Position numbers and translations under genes: made by a program | The notes under the pieces: generated by a model | What the model saw: only the letters and a program-made list of their open reading frames with translations | What the model was told of the DNA's origin: nothing | Databases searched by the model: none | In this document: positions 8,995-19,000 of the stretch, piece by piece | Layout: each line of letters opens with the position of its first letter | Position numbering within the stretch: the stretch's first letter is position 1 | From: Deinococcus radiophilus | Lineage (GTDB): Bacteria; Deinococcota; Deinococci; Deinococcales; Deinococcaceae | DNA: 64,000 nt | NCBI RefSeq assembly: GCF_020889625.1 | Contig: NZ_CP086380.1 | Span: 1,073,001-1,137,000, forward strand | Reading direction: 5' to 3'

Positions 8995-9336
8995 TTAGCC
9001 CAGGAGCCAAGTCTCAGCGGACGCTGTGTCAGCAAACAGGCCGAAGGTCCGCCCGCGGCGCGATTCAGCAGCAAAGTCCTGGAAAGGTGAGGACCAGGCA
9101 GGCTGATCCGGGTGTACGGCAGCCACCCGCAGGCGGTAGTTGCTCAACTTCTGGGTGAGCACTCCCACCAGTCCACTGGACAGGTCAAAAAATTCAGGGG
9201 GCAGCGCTGAACCGGGGAGCAAGAAGCGGTCTATCTGCGTCTCCCAGCTCAGGCTGACCAGGGTCAACACCTCCTGTTCACCCGCCAAGCGAAAGCCAGG
9301 ATCGGTCACGGTGTATATCGCCGGAGGCTGAATCAT
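8995..9336 (-). CDS. DUF4180-like small protein
   Basis: 113 residues, soluble. The order of features ([30 protein letters not shown], then [17 protein letters not shown] and a final ETWLL) resembles DUF4180, a family of unknown function seen mainly in Firmicutes. Its ATG overlaps the rsmB stop by four bases (ATGA, 9333-9336), so it is probably translated by coupling with rsmB. Family assignment is from memory of the pattern and is moderate. Confidence 0.6.
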   Translation of the reverse strand: MIQPPAIYTVTDPGFRLAGEQEVLTLVSLSWETQIDRFLLPGSALPPEFFDLSSGLVGVLTQKLSNYRLRVAAVHPDQPAWSSPFQDFAAESRRGRTFGLFADTASAETWLLG

Positions 9337-10607
9337 GTACGCCGCAAGCGGGCGATGTAAAAGCCATCCAGGCCGTCCAGTGGCACAGTGTAGGCCCCAG
9401 CTCCAGCTTCCACCACTGGCAAGCCCAGGTCCGGGAGCGGCTCGGCGCTGAACTCTGGATGGGCGGCCAAGAACGCTGACACCCGATCTGGCCCCTCCTG
9501 CGGAAACACCGAACAGACCGAATAGACCAGCAGGCCACCCGGTGCGACCAGCCCTGCAGCATTATCCAACAGCTTGGCTTGCAACTCGGCCAGCTCGGTC
9601 ACGGCCCCTGGGGTCAGACGCTGCTTGATTTCCGGATGGGCCCGCAGGGTGCCACTCCCGCTGCAGGGAGCATCTAGCAGCACCAGCGGGCGTGGTTCGC
9701 GGTCCAGCGGCTGGGTCAAATCATGGGTGATCAGCTCGGCCCTGACCCCCAGCCGCCTGAGGTTGGTTCTGGCCGATTCATGCTTGTGGGCGTGGAGCTC
9801 GGCGCTGGTCACTTTTGCCCCAGCTTTGGCCATCAGCGCGGCCTTGACCCCGGCACCACCGGCCAGGTCGTAAATCTTCTGACCTTTCAGCGGCCCCAGT
9901 GCCGAGAGGACTGCCACACTGGACGGGTTGACCGGCTGGGCCTGGCCTTCCTGATAGGCGCGGGTGTGGCGCAGCGGGCGGTCCAGGGCTACCCGGTCCA
10001 CCCCGGCACGCGCCCCTTCAATCACACTCCCCTCAGTTTCGAGCAGGTCTGCGCCCTTATCCCAGACCTTGAGCCAGAGCGGCTGCGGCATGAGCAGATC
10101 GGCCATTACAGCTTCTGCCTCGTCGCCATAGACCGCCCGCAGCTGCTCAGCCAGCCAGTCAGGCAGGGCGTAGCGGGCTTCGGGACTGTTTCCTTGCGGC
10201 CGTTGTACCCGGCGCAGGACCGCGTTGACCAACCCAGGCGGGGCAAAGCGCATGGAGCGGGCCAACGTCACATACTCACTGACCACGGCGTGATCTGGCG
10301 TTTCCAGATACAGTTTTTCGAAGGCCCCGGCCAGCAGCAAGGCCTGCGCCTTGGGAGCCGTTTTGCCGCGTAGCAGGGGTTCCAGCGCCAGCCGCAGTGC
10401 TGGCAGGTAACGCAGCGTACCATACACGATGTGGGTCGCCAGTCCTGCATCACGGCCCGCCAATTTCTCGGAGGACAGGGCCCGGTCCAGAGCTGTCGCG
10501 GCGTAGCTATCACCGCTCAGCACTTTGTGCAGCGTACGCACCGCCAACGCACGGGCCGGACTGGCCACCACCGGCGCGTTAATGGGCCACCCCGGCCGAA
10601 ACCACAT
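9333..10607 (-). CDS. rsmB: 16S rRNA m5C967 methyltransferase RsmB
   Basis: About 424 residues. The N-terminal 140 residues form a NusB-like RNA-binding domain ([22 protein letters not shown]). The Rossmann methyltransferase part has the SAM site [14 protein letters not shown], the motif [19 protein letters not shown] and the motif VI Cys in [12 protein letters not shown]; the two Cys are the release and catalytic residues of this class. The start is uncertain: ATG 10607 overlaps the MFS gene by 29 bases, and GTG 10571 just after it is an alternative. Part of an MFS-rsmB-DUF4180 group. Confidence 0.9.
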   Translation of the reverse strand: MWFRPGWPINAPVVASPARALAVRTLHKVLSGDSYAATALDRALSSEKLAGRDAGLATHIVYGTLRYLPALRLALEPLLRGKTAPKAQALLLAGAFEKLYLETPDHAVVSEYVTLARSMRFAPPGLVNAVLRRVQRPQGNSPEARYALPDWLAEQLRAVYGDEAEAVMADLLMPQPLWLKVWDKGADLLETEGSVIEGARAGVDRVALDRPLRHTRAYQEGQAQPVNPSSVAVLSALGPLKGQKIYDLAGGAGVKAALMAKAGAKVTSAELHAHKHESARTNLRRLGVRAELITHDLTQPLDREPRPLVLLDAPCSGSGTLRAHPEIKQRLTPGAVTELAELQAKLLDNAAGLVAPGGLLVYSVCSVFPQEGPDRVSAFLAAHPEFSAEPLPDLGLPVVEAGAGAYTVPLDGLDGFYIARLRRT

Positions 10608-11856
10608 TATTGGGTACTGGTGGTCGGAACAGCAGCATATAGGCCAGCAAAGCGAACAATAGGCCTCCAGCAAAGTAATAAGGAGCTCCGTGCGAAATCT
10701 GCTGATACATCGCCGTGCCCAGCAGCGGCCCCACCATGCGGCCCAGGGCCAGGGCGCTGGAATTCAGCCCAGCCACGGCCCCCTGATCGTCCGGCCCCAC
10801 ACTCAGCGAAAGGGCCGTGGTGAGGCTAGGGCCGAGAATGGCCGTGCCGATCCCAATGACCACCAGGGCCAGCGTGAAGGGCCAGAAATTGCCCGCTTGC
10901 GGCAACAGCAACATACCCAGGGCCATGATGACCGTCCCCACCGGAATCAAGCGGGAGAGCGGCACGGTCTTGCCCAGGCGGCGCATGGCTCCACCCTGAA
11001 TCGCCGCCGACACCAACCCGAAGACGCCCAGCATGATGCCTACTGTCTGAGCGGTGTCGCGCGGACTCAGTTGCATACGGTCGCCCACCAAGAAAGCCAC
11101 GGTCTGCTCCATGCTGACGCTGGCCAAGGTGTACACCGCGCTGAGAATCAGGAACGTCATCACACCACTTTTCTTCAGCAGCGTTTGACTCCGTGCGCCC
11201 GTGCCTTTAGGGGAGGCCTGATCGGCTGGCCGACGCGTCTCGTGCAGCATGAAGTATCCGGCCACGGCTGTCAGCAGCCCTAGGGCGGCACTGAACAGCA
11301 CTGGAGCCACCAGTCCGAACGTTGCCAGTAAACCGCCCAGCGCCGGACCGAAGACCACACCCAGCCCGAAGGCTGCGCCGATCAGGCCCATGGCCCCGGC
11401 CCGCTCGGATTCGCTGCTCAGGTCGGCCATCATGGCCTGTGCGGTAGGCAAGGTGGCACTGGAGAGCATGCCGCCAATCAGGCGTGATCCGATCAGCAGC
11501 GCAAACAACAGGGTGCCACCGAGCACGCCCTGCATACCCAGGTGGGCAATGTACCCGAACAGGCCGAACGACAGTGCGAACCCGACCAGACCCATGATCA
11601 GTACCGGCTTACGGCCTATGCGCTCTGAGCGTGCCCCCCAGATCGGCGAGAAGATCAGCTGCATCAGCGAATAGGAGGTGGCCAGCCAGCCGGCCTGAAT
11701 CTCGGTCAGGCCCAGCTCACGGCTGAGGGGGGCGATAATGGGGAACAGCACGCTCAGACCCAGCATGGCGATGAAAATAGTCAGAAAGAGAATGATTTTC
11801 GCCTGGGGGTGAGGTGCCTGCTGCTGCGGGGCCTGAGGCGCTGCGGGAACCGTCAT
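10579..11856 (-). CDS. MFS transporter
   Basis: 425 residues with about twelve hydrophobic segments and the MFS loop 2-3 motif in [13 protein letters not shown], plus the loop 8-9 echo. It resembles the DHA1/TetA-like drug:proton antiporters, but the substrate cannot be told. The ATG at 11856 is preferred over an upstream GTG at 11877 because TAGACT lies exactly 7 bases before it. It heads a group with rsmB, whose start overlaps its end. Confidence 0.88.
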   Translation of the reverse strand: MTVPAAPQAPQQQAPHPQAKIILFLTIFIAMLGLSVLFPIIAPLSRELGLTEIQAGWLATSYSLMQLIFSPIWGARSERIGRKPVLIMGLVGFALSFGLFGYIAHLGMQGVLGGTLLFALLIGSRLIGGMLSSATLPTAQAMMADLSSESERAGAMGLIGAAFGLGVVFGPALGGLLATFGLVAPVLFSAALGLLTAVAGYFMLHETRRPADQASPKGTGARSQTLLKKSGVMTFLILSAVYTLASVSMEQTVAFLVGDRMQLSPRDTAQTVGIMLGVFGLVSAAIQGGAMRRLGKTVPLSRLIPVGTVIMALGMLLLPQAGNFWPFTLALVVIGIGTAILGPSLTTALSLSVGPDDQGAVAGLNSSALALGRMVGPLLGTAMYQQISHGAPYYFAGGLLFALLAYMLLFRPPVPNNVVSAGVAH

Positions 11857-11863
11857 GCCGCCG

Positions 11864-11869
11864 AGTCTA
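11864..11869 (-). promoter_or_regulatory. -10 box TAGACT of the MFS gene
   Basis: TANNNT hexamer 7 bases before ATG 11856; it lies inside the alternative GTG-initiated frame and so decides the start. Confidence 0.5.
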
Positions 11870-12007
11870 GCACCCACGGGCCGGACACCTGACCGCTCGG
11901 TTGGGACTGTCCGGGGTTCGGAGAGATTCCTCTACCCTGCTGAGCAACGCAAGTTTAAACCCTCCCCAGGCCTGAGGCCCGAAGGAAGGTCCACCCTGCA
12001 TCAGAAG

Positions 12008-13903
12008 CTACGGGGTTGGCTCCTTCACGTTGTTTCCCGCCGCCATGCCCAGTTCATCCAGAAGCTGCCCGATACCTGCCGCATCCAACCCGGCGCGGGC
12101 ATAAACACTTTCAGGCTTGGCATGCTCCTGGAACTGGTCGGGAATGCCGATCATCCGCACGGGCACACTCAGGCCCAGTCGGTTCAGCGCCTCCAGCACC
12201 GCACTGCCGAAGCCGCCTACCACCGTGTTGTCCTCGGCAGTCACGATCACGCGGGCCGAAGTGGCAATCTGACGCAGCATGAATTCGTCCAGCGGTTTGA
12301 CAAAGCGGGCGTTCACCACGCCGACTCCGCTACGTCCCTCGGCGGCGGCCAGTGCAGCTTCCAGCGGCTTTCCGGTGGCCAGAATCACCACATCGTCGCC
12401 CGTTTTCAGGCGCTCCCAGGTCCCCCACTCGATGTCCGGCCACACCCCACTTTCGACCTGATCGGTGTTGCCCCGTGGGTAGCGGATCGCTACCGGGCCA
12501 CCCACCCGCGCAGCACCTTTCAGCATAGCCCGCAGCTCGCGGGTATCACGCGGCAGGGCCACCTGCACGTTCGGAATGGACCGCAGAAAACTCAGGTCAA
12601 ACACGCCGTTATGGGTCGCCCCATCCGCCCCCACGATGCCGCCCCGGTCAATCGCGAAGATGACGTTCAGGTTTTCGATGGCTACGTCGTGTAGCACCTG
12701 ATCGTAGGCCCGCTGCAAAAAAGTGGAATAGATCGCCACAATGGGTTTCATGCCGCGTAGGGCCATGCCGGCGGCGGTGGTGACGGCCACATCCTCGGCA
12801 ATCCCCACGTCCAGATAGCGCTGCGGATGGGTCTGGCTGTACCGCACCAGGCCACTGCCTTCGCGCATGGCCGGCGTAATCACGTACACGTCCGGGCCCT
12901 CGGCGGCCCACTCGGTCACGGCGTCACCAAAAGCACTGCTCCAGCTGTAGGCGTTGCTGGGCGTGAATTCTCCGGTGGCAGGATCAAACTTGGCTGGGCC
13001 GTGCCAGGCGATGGGGTCGTCCTCGGCGTAGCTGAGGCCCTTGCCCTTACGCGTCACCACATGCAAGATGGTTGGGCCATCTAGCTCCTGCAAGTTCTCC
13101 ATCAGCCAGACCAGTTCGGTGACGTTGTGGCCGTCCACCGGCCCCACGTAACGTACGCCCATCGCTGCAAAAGGGTTGATGCTGGCCGGATCGAAGAAAT
13201 GCCGGGTGGAGTGCTTGGCACGGCTGACGATTTCAGCGAGTGGCTTGCTGACCGCTTTGACCGCTTTGCGGCCCACATCCTCGCCCTCGCGGATCAGCGG
13301 ATGCACCTGCAGCCCCCGCATAAAGCGGTTGATGCCGCCTACATTCTCGGAGATGCTCATTTCGTTGTCGTTCAGCACGATCAGCATCCGAGTGTTCAGG
13401 TCGCCGATGGTGTTCAGCGCGGCCAGGGCCATGCCGCCGGTGAGCGCTCCGTCTCCAATCACAGCGGCCACCTCGTAATCCTCGCCGCGGGCATCGCGGG
13501 CCAGGGCCATACCCAGCGCGTTGGCGAGACTGGTGGAGGCGTGACCTACCGTGATGGCGTCGTGTTCGCTCTCGGTAACCTTGGTAAAGCCGCTCAGGCC
13601 GCCTTCTTGCTTGATGGTCGGCATCTGCGAGCGCCGCCCGGTCAGGATCTTGTGGGCATAGGCTTGATGCCCCACATCAAAGAGAATCCGGTCACGCGGG
13701 CTGTTCAGGACATAGTGCAGCGCCACAATCAGGTCGGTGGCTCCCAGACTGCTGGCGAGGTGCAGCCCGCCTACCGAGCAGACCCGCACGATTTCCTCAC
13801 GCAGTTCGGCACTCAGTTGCGGCAGCTGGCTGCGGGAAAGTTTCTTGAGGTCATCAGGGCTATGAATTCCGTCCAGTAAAGGAGTCATGCTCTCAGACAT
13901 CAT
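12008..13903 (-). CDS. dxs: 1-deoxy-D-xylulose-5-phosphate synthase
   Basis: 631 residues, full length. Thiamine-diphosphate binding motif [15 protein letters not shown], the [15 protein letters not shown] segment, the catalytic Glu region [18 protein letters not shown] and the C-terminal transketolase-type domain are all visible. The enzyme joins pyruvate and glyceraldehyde-3-phosphate in the first step of the MEP isoprenoid pathway, feeding quinones and carotenoids. Its ATG at 13903 overlaps the stop of the upstream lipoprotein gene by four bases (ATGA), which supports this start and coupled translation. Confidence 0.96.
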   Translation of the reverse strand: MMSESMTPLLDGIHSPDDLKKLSRSQLPQLSAELREEIVRVCSVGGLHLASSLGATDLIVALHYVLNSPRDRILFDVGHQAYAHKILTGRRSQMPTIKQEGGLSGFTKVTESEHDAITVGHASTSLANALGMALARDARGEDYEVAAVIGDGALTGGMALAALNTIGDLNTRMLIVLNDNEMSISENVGGINRFMRGLQVHPLIREGEDVGRKAVKAVSKPLAEIVSRAKHSTRHFFDPASINPFAAMGVRYVGPVDGHNVTELVWLMENLQELDGPTILHVVTRKGKGLSYAEDDPIAWHGPAKFDPATGEFTPSNAYSWSSAFGDAVTEWAAEGPDVYVITPAMREGSGLVRYSQTHPQRYLDVGIAEDVAVTTAAGMALRGMKPIVAIYSTFLQRAYDQVLHDVAIENLNVIFAIDRGGIVGADGATHNGVFDLSFLRSIPNVQVALPRDTRELRAMLKGAARVGGPVAIRYPRGNTDQVESGVWPDIEWGTWERLKTGDDVVILATGKPLEAALAAAEGRSGVGVVNARFVKPLDEFMLRQIATSARVIVTAEDNTVVGGFGSAVLEALNRLGLSVPVRMIGIPDQFQEHAKPESVYARAGLDAAGIGQLLDELGMAAGNNVKEPTP

Positions 13904-14610
13904 GGACGCGTCCCAGCAGGAGCGGGTTCTGTGGACGCCGGGCGCGAGTAGTTCTGTCCGGCCAGCAGCAGGTCCTCATAAGTCCTTACCTCGCCAATAT
14001 AGGGGGCGAAATACATCTGCTGCACGGCCGGAAAGAGACCGCCCAGGTCATCCGTGACGCGGCGGGTCACCACGAAGACATCGTACTGACCTGCCGGGGT
14101 CGTGATCTGGCGGCGGTCCTGCACGTCGTAGCGGTACTGCAAGGTTCCCTGCCCCACCACCGTATTGCGCGCCGAGTCCATCACCGTGACCTGGGTGCTG
14201 CCCTGCCACGCTGCACCGACCCGCAGCTGCCCGGAGGGCGGCAACTCCTGCCAGGCCGGTTCCAGGTTGACCAGCACGCCAGGTTTGGTAAAGCCCAGCA
14301 ACTTCACACCCGACGCGTCAATCTGGCGAAACCAGGTCTGCTCCGCGCCGCGCCCGGTCATGGCGAAGCCACTGACGGTCTGACCCTTGAAAATGGTCGG
14401 CCCCAGTGCCCGCAACACATAGGGAGTGCGGTCAATCGCTTCACCCTGCGGCAGATAGGTCCAGGTCAGCCCAGGCTGAGAGGGATAAAAGGACACACTG
14501 CTGATGTTGGGCTGCGCACGCAGCTCAGGAACAGGCGCAGTCTGGGCAGGGGCGCACGACGCCAGGACACCGCCCAGCAACAGGCCGACAACACAGGGGG
14601 CAAGCTTCAT
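13900..14610 (-). CDS. Predicted lipoprotein upstream of dxs
   Basis: 236 residues from ATG 14610. The signal peptide ends in a lipobox (VLASC), so it is probably lipid-anchored. The rest is beta-rich ([45 protein letters not shown]) and resembles small exported beta proteins of unknown function. TACGCT lies 7 bases before the ATG. Its stop overlaps the dxs start, so the two are co-expressed, but no functional link to isoprenoids is evident. Confidence 0.75.
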   Translation of the reverse strand: MKLAPCVVGLLLGGVLASCAPAQTAPVPELRAQPNISSVSFYPSQPGLTWTYLPQGEAIDRTPYVLRALGPTIFKGQTVSGFAMTGRGAEQTWFRQIDASGVKLLGFTKPGVLVNLEPAWQELPPSGQLRVGAAWQGSTQVTVMDSARNTVVGQGTLQYRYDVQDRRQITTPAGQYDVFVVTRRVTDDLGGLFPAVQQMYFAPYIGEVRTYEDLLLAGQNYSRPASTEPAPAGTRP

Positions 14611-14617
14611 AAGCCCT

Positions 14618-14623
14618 AGCGTA
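14618..14623 (-). promoter_or_regulatory. -10 box TACGCT of the lipoprotein-dxs operon
   Basis: TANNNT hexamer 7 bases before ATG 14610. Confidence 0.5.
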
Positions 14624-14689
14624 AAACATTCTGCGCCCGCCAACCGTGCAGACAGGTCAGTCGGGGCTTATCGAGGCTACCTCGGAAAA

Positions 14690-14787
14690 ACGCGGAGGTG
14701 GGCGTACCTCCGTGGGCTGTATGCGAGCAGAACAAGTGGACATAGACTGGCTCGGACCTCACACCCATGTTCCGGATGACTTCTAGA
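14690..14787 (+). repeat. Dispersed intergenic repeat, copy A
   Basis: Hairpin CGGAGGT/ACCTCCG (14693-14699 with 14706-14712), then GGCTGTATGCGAGCAGA, then a 47-base segment ending TTCCGGATGACTTCTAGA that matches copy B (34466-34590) with only a few changes. It lies between the lipoprotein and pspA and contains no gene. Confidence 0.8.
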
Positions 14788-14856
14788 GGGCCGCCCACAG
14801 CGCGTCACCACAGCGCGTCAGATGAGTCGGCGACTGTAGGCAGGCCAGGATTGAAA

Positions 14857-14887
14857 AAAGACACCGCCCGTGGAGGACCGTGTCTTT
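14857..14887. terminator. pspA terminator
   Basis: Stem AAAGACAC/GTGTCTTT with A and T flanks; for pspA on the minus strand the run after the stem is TTTTTC. Confidence 0.8.
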
Positions 14888-14913
14888 AAGAATTTGGCGC
14901 TTAGGAAAGGCGA

Positions 14914-15597
<684 letters not shown>

Positions 15598-15722
15598 GGT
15601 AAATCCTCCTTGTACCTACTATTACGTACCCCCAGGGCGGCAAGTTTCAGTCCAAAGGTGGGCACAAGTCAGCCTAAAGGGTGGCTGAACACAGACCTCA
15701 TCCAGCCTTCCTATCTGGCTGG

Positions 15723-16505
15723 CTAGGGCTGAGCCGCCCCGCGCCGCTGAGGCGTCACGCCAACGCTGGTGCGCCCGCAGGTCACCGTCAGTGCGCCGTC
15801 AGTGGGAGTCAGGACACAGCCCATTTCACGCAGCAGTTCGGCAGGGATCAGGAGCTGACTCCCCTCTTGGAGCAGCGCCGCAGCCAAGGTGCCAGAGCGG
15901 CGGCCCTGCGACCAGTCCCGGCCCCCCGCCCGCACCAGCGCGGTCTCCCCCCGGCTGGGGGTCAAGCGGTGGCCCCCATCAGCCAAGCGCTCGATGCGGA
16001 CCAGTCCAAGCAGATCGGCGGGTGTGACATAAAGGTGACCGTCGCGGGCGGCTGAGGGCATTTCAAGCCAGGTGGGACTGAGGGTCAGCAACTGGTCTCC
16101 CCCACCCAGGTCCAGCAGCTGCAAGCCTGCCGCCTGGCCGTCCAGCGTGAGCGCCAGGCGGGAAAGTGATCCGGCAGTCTGCCAGGGACCATTCGCCCGT
16201 TGACCCACCTGGGAGAGCAAGCGGGTCTGTAGATCCGCCGTTTCACCGCGCAGAACCAAGCAGACGGCCTCGGGAGCCACTTGCAGGGAAGCGGGGCAGC
16301 GGGTCAGTCGGCCAGACACCACACGGCTCAGTTCGATGGCCAGGCGACTGAGGGCGGAGCTGGGTAAGGTCGCGGCCTGAGCCGCTGGGGCAACGGCTGA
16401 AGCTGTTCCCACCTGTGCACTTGCTGCTGGTCCCAGTGATGCCAGCAACGCACCCAGCAGCGCAGACACGGTCCGGCAACTCGCCAGCCAATTCCGTTTG
16501 TTCAT
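15723..16505 (-). CDS. Secreted protein, possible stalk-domain type
   Basis: 260 residues with a signal peptide ending near ASAQ (residues 1-30). The C-terminal part (TPADLLGLVRIERL, then LIPAELLREMGCVLTPTDGALTVTCG) resembles the copper-amine-oxidase N-terminal-like stalk domain, a cell-wall module. No catalytic motif is seen. TACACT lies 7 bases before the ATG, so it can be transcribed on its own although it follows the dockerin gene on the same strand. Confidence 0.65.
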   Translation of the reverse strand: MNKRNWLASCRTVSALLGALLASLGPAASAQVGTASAVAPAAQAATLPSSALSRLAIELSRVVSGRLTRCPASLQVAPEAVCLVLRGETADLQTRLLSQVGQRANGPWQTAGSLSRLALTLDGQAAGLQLLDLGGGDQLLTLSPTWLEMPSAARDGHLYVTPADLLGLVRIERLADGGHRLTPSRGETALVRAGGRDWSQGRRSGTLAAALLQEGSQLLIPAELLREMGCVLTPTDGALTVTCGRTSVGVTPQRRGAAQP

Positions 16506-16512
16506 GTCCGCC

Positions 16513-16518
16513 AGTGTA
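16513..16518 (-). promoter_or_regulatory. -10 box TACACT of the secreted-protein gene
   Basis: TANNNT hexamer 7 bases before the ATG at 16505. Confidence 0.5.
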
Positions 16519-16585
16519 AGTGATGGACTGCAGGTGGAACCTGACTGGAGGTCATCCCAGGTCCAGCTTTAGGGATACATCAAAA

Positions 16586-16616
16586 ATCAAGTCGGGCCAC
16601 AACTTGAGCGCCCGAC
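16586..16616 (-). terminator. Terminator after the dockerin gene
   Basis: Stem GTCGGGC/GCCCGAC with, on the minus strand, TTGATTTTTG after it. Confidence 0.65.
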
Positions 16617-16642
16617 CTAATCCATTTGCGTGAAGCTACGCC

Positions 16643-17170
16643 TTACGGGAGACGGTACTGCTTGGAAAACAGCTCCACATCGGCCATGTCCACCATGCTG
16701 TCTCCGTTCAGATCACCACGCCCAGTGCCCCCCAGGTTATTCATCAGGAGGGCCAGGTCTGTCAGGTCCACGGTGCCGTCCGCATTCAAGTCCGCGCCAC
16801 TAAAGCGCAGCCGGGCCGCTTCGGGAGTCCAGGCTTCCAGCTGGAACTCCTGGGCCAGCGCCTGCTGGACGGCGGCATTCAGCGGCAAAGGTCCGTTCGG
16901 GTTGATCTCGATCCGGCGCTGGGCCCCCTGGCCCACAGTGCGGGCCACCACGTCCGGGTTGAACGGCACGCCACTGTCACTGTCGACCGTCATGACCGGG
17001 CCGCCATCGGTGACCAGCCGTAGGGGCAGGTTGGCAGTAGAGAGCCCGGCCAAAGCCTGCTGCACCGCCTGAGTGAGCGCCTGACCCTGGGGACGCAGCC
17101 GCAGGTCAGCCGCACTGGCCGACCCCAGCATCATCAGCGCAGCCGCACCCAAGAGCATCACCCGTGTCAT
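16643..17170 (-). CDS. Exported dockerin type I-like protein
   Basis: 175 residues: signal peptide (1-20, ending GSASA), an unassigned domain (about 22-120), and at 127-170 two calcium-loop repeats, DLNADGTVDLTD and DLNGDSMVDMAD, each with the D-x-N-x-D pattern followed by a helix. That pair is the signature of a type I dockerin, which normally docks to a cohesin. The ATG overlaps the upstream stop (ATGA, 17167-17170), so it is the last gene of a three-gene operon of exported proteins. No cohesin is recognisable in the window. Confidence 0.75.
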   Translation of the reverse strand: MTRVMLLGAAALMMLGSASAADLRLRPQGQALTQAVQQALAGLSTANLPLRLVTDGGPVMTVDSDSGVPFNPDVVARTVGQGAQRRIEINPNGPLPLNAAVQQALAQEFQLEAWTPEAARLRFSGADLNADGTVDLTDLALLMNNLGGTGRGDLNGDSMVDMADVELFSKQYRLP

Positions 17171-17970
17171 GGTGTACCCCCACGGGCGGCCAGAAGCAGA
17201 GCGCGGAACTCATCCACACTGACCTGACGGTCCTGGGGAGAGGCCGGCGTCACGGCCTGGGCCGGTGACGCGGCGGGCGGAGTGTTGGAAGCGGGGAGCG
17301 TGTCCTGCGGCGCTGTGCTGGGTAGACCCGGCGGCAAGGTAGGACCGCCCTCGGCAGGCGGCACAGGCGGTGCGTCTGGAGCGTCGTCGGCGGGCGGTGG
17401 AGCAATCTCAGGGTCACCGGGCAGGGCGGGCGCTGGGCGCTCAGCTCCTGTAGCCGCGTCCAGGTCGGCAGGCGGCGTGGTCAATTCAGCAACTGGGGGC
17501 TGGGCGACAGGCAGGAACCCCGCAGCCGAAGCAGCCGCACCAGACGTTCCAATTGGGGCGGACTCAGGCAGGGTCACGCGGCCACCCACCACCGGATAAT
17601 AGCCCTGGTTGTAGCCGACCAGCGGACTGTCCATCCGGCCTGTATAGAGCAGGAAAAAGGCGTCCTGCCCAGTGCGCCACTCGGGCAGATCGCGCGCATC
17701 AGCCCAGACGTACAGCACAGTCTGACTGCCCTGCTGGGGCAGGTCGGACACATCACCCACCACCGTTTCGGTAATGGTCAGTGGGTAGACCCGCCACGAC
17801 GTCTGGCCGTCTTCACCAGTTTGGGGAGCGCCCAGTACCCCGCGCACAATCACCTCGGCACGGCTGGCCTGCTGATTGAGCGTCAGCACTGGGGCCACCA
17901 CAGCCTGTGCCCCACCAAGGCTGCCGACCGCGAGGGCCAGTGCCGCCAGCCAGCTGCGGGCGCGGGTCAT
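17167..17970 (-). CDS. Secreted protein with Pro/Ala-rich C-terminal half
   Basis: 267 residues. Signal peptide 1-23, then a compact beta-rich domain (about 30-135; AEVIVRGVLGAPQTG, PLTITETVVGD, DAFFLLYTG, GYYPVVGGRVTLP), then about 100 residues of Pro/Ala/Thr linker and a short ending VSVDEFRALLLAARG. The N-terminal domain recalls one often seen in exported proteins beside dockerin or metalloprotease genes, but I cannot name it. Coupled by ATGA overlaps to genes on both sides. Confidence 0.65.
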   Translation of the reverse strand: MTRARSWLAALALAVGSLGGAQAVVAPVLTLNQQASRAEVIVRGVLGAPQTGEDGQTSWRVYPLTITETVVGDVSDLPQQGSQTVLYVWADARDLPEWRTGQDAFFLLYTGRMDSPLVGYNQGYYPVVGGRVTLPESAPIGTSGAAASAAGFLPVAQPPVAELTTPPADLDAATGAERPAPALPGDPEIAPPPADDAPDAPPVPPAEGGPTLPPGLPSTAPQDTLPASNTPPAASPAQAVTPASPQDRQVSVDEFRALLLAARGGTP

Positions 17971-18923
17971 GGCGTCACCGCCGGAGGAGTAGGCCAGCCG
18001 GGATTGGTCGGGCGCGGGAAAGGGATGGTGGGTGCAGCCTCGCCGGGGACGGGATCGCCCGACACTGGGGCATTGGCAGCCGCTTCGGCGTCATCCGGGG
18101 CACGGGTCTGGGAAGCGGGCGGCGCAGGAAAACCGGCGGGAGCCGTCTGCCCGGCCCCACCCTGCTGCGGCTGGGCCGCAGGAGTGGCCGGGGTGGCCTG
18201 CGGGGTCAGGTCTTTGCCCTGGCCGTCCAGCACCCGGAAACTGAACTTCTGAGCGCTCAGGGTCATGGGGGTACTCGGCGTGAGGTGAATCAGCGCCACC
18301 CGCTCGTCACGGGTAGGCACCTGGCGGAAGCCCAGATCTACAGTGAGCAGCTGACCGGTCTGCTTCCAGACCACCAGACCGCTGGAAGGTCCGCCCTGCA
18401 CCTGGGTCACACTGGCCCCAGCTGGGAGTTCCCAGGTCACCCGGGCCGCACGGGCCGTGCGGGGCGCAGCGATATTCAGCGGAATCCGGGTGGCTCCGCG
18501 AATCTCTGTCCGTGGCAATTCAGGCGTGATCTTGAGCGGCGGCAGGTCCCCGACATTCAGCGTGTACTGCTGCACCTTGCTGCTCAGGTTGGCGTCGGTG
18601 GCCTCCAGCGTGAAGGTGTAGTTGCCTTTCTCGGTGGGCGTGCCGCTCAGACGCTGACTGCTGACCCTAAGACCTTCAGGCAGCTCACCGCTGACGACCC
18701 GCAGACCGTAAGGCCCGGTGCCACCGCGCAGGTCCAGGGCCTGCTCGTAGGTTTCGCCCTGATAGGCCACCGGCAAAGTGGTCTGGCCGAAGGTGAGGGG
18801 ATCACGGTACACGCGCCCCCCAGAAGTCGTCTCGCCGCACGCGACCAGCAGCGCGGCAGGGAGCAGTCCCAGCGCCAGCGCAGCGGGCATCCGGCGGCCC
18901 GGCGAAAGGTTCAGGCTTGGCAT
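17967..18923 (-). CDS. Lipoprotein with putative Ig (He_PIG-like) domain
   Basis: 318 residues. N-terminal signal with a lipobox (ALLVAC) predicts lipid anchoring. Residues about 45-125 match the putative-Ig pattern (LPVAYQGETYEQALDLRGG, GPYGLRVVSGELPEGLRVS, LSGTPTEKGNYTFTLEATDA). A second beta domain follows, then a Pro/Ala-rich tail. Such domains are adhesive or spacer modules. TACACT lies 7 bases before the ATG, so this gene heads the operon with the secreted protein and the dockerin protein. Confidence 0.72.
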   Translation of the reverse strand: MPSLNLSPGRRMPAALALGLLPAALLVACGETTSGGRVYRDPLTFGQTTLPVAYQGETYEQALDLRGGTGPYGLRVVSGELPEGLRVSSQRLSGTPTEKGNYTFTLEATDANLSSKVQQYTLNVGDLPPLKITPELPRTEIRGATRIPLNIAAPRTARAARVTWELPAGASVTQVQGGPSSGLVVWKQTGQLLTVDLGFRQVPTRDERVALIHLTPSTPMTLSAQKFSFRVLDGQGKDLTPQATPATPAAQPQQGGAGQTAPAGFPAPPASQTRAPDDAEAAANAPVSGDPVPGEAAPTIPFPRPTNPGWPTPPAVTP

Positions 18924-18930
18924 GTCGCCC

Positions 18931-18936
18931 AGTGTA
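18931..18936 (-). promoter_or_regulatory. -10 box TACACT of the dockerin operon
   Basis: TANNNT hexamer 7 bases before the ATG at 18923. Confidence 0.5.
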
Positions 18937-18986
18937 GCGGTCCGACATGAGGGCTTGGCGCTACCCCGCTCACCCCTCAGGCTCTC

Positions 18987-18992
18987 TATACT
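18987..18992 (+). promoter_or_regulatory. -10 box TATACT of the DHH gene
   Basis: TANNNT hexamer 8 bases before the ATG at 19001. Confidence 0.55.
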
Positions 18993-19000
18993 GCCCGCAT

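Noticed and set aside
8857..9090. 77-residue open frame after deoD
   Set aside because: Overlaps the DUF4180-like gene end, with no ribosome site or -10 box and no recognisable sequence.
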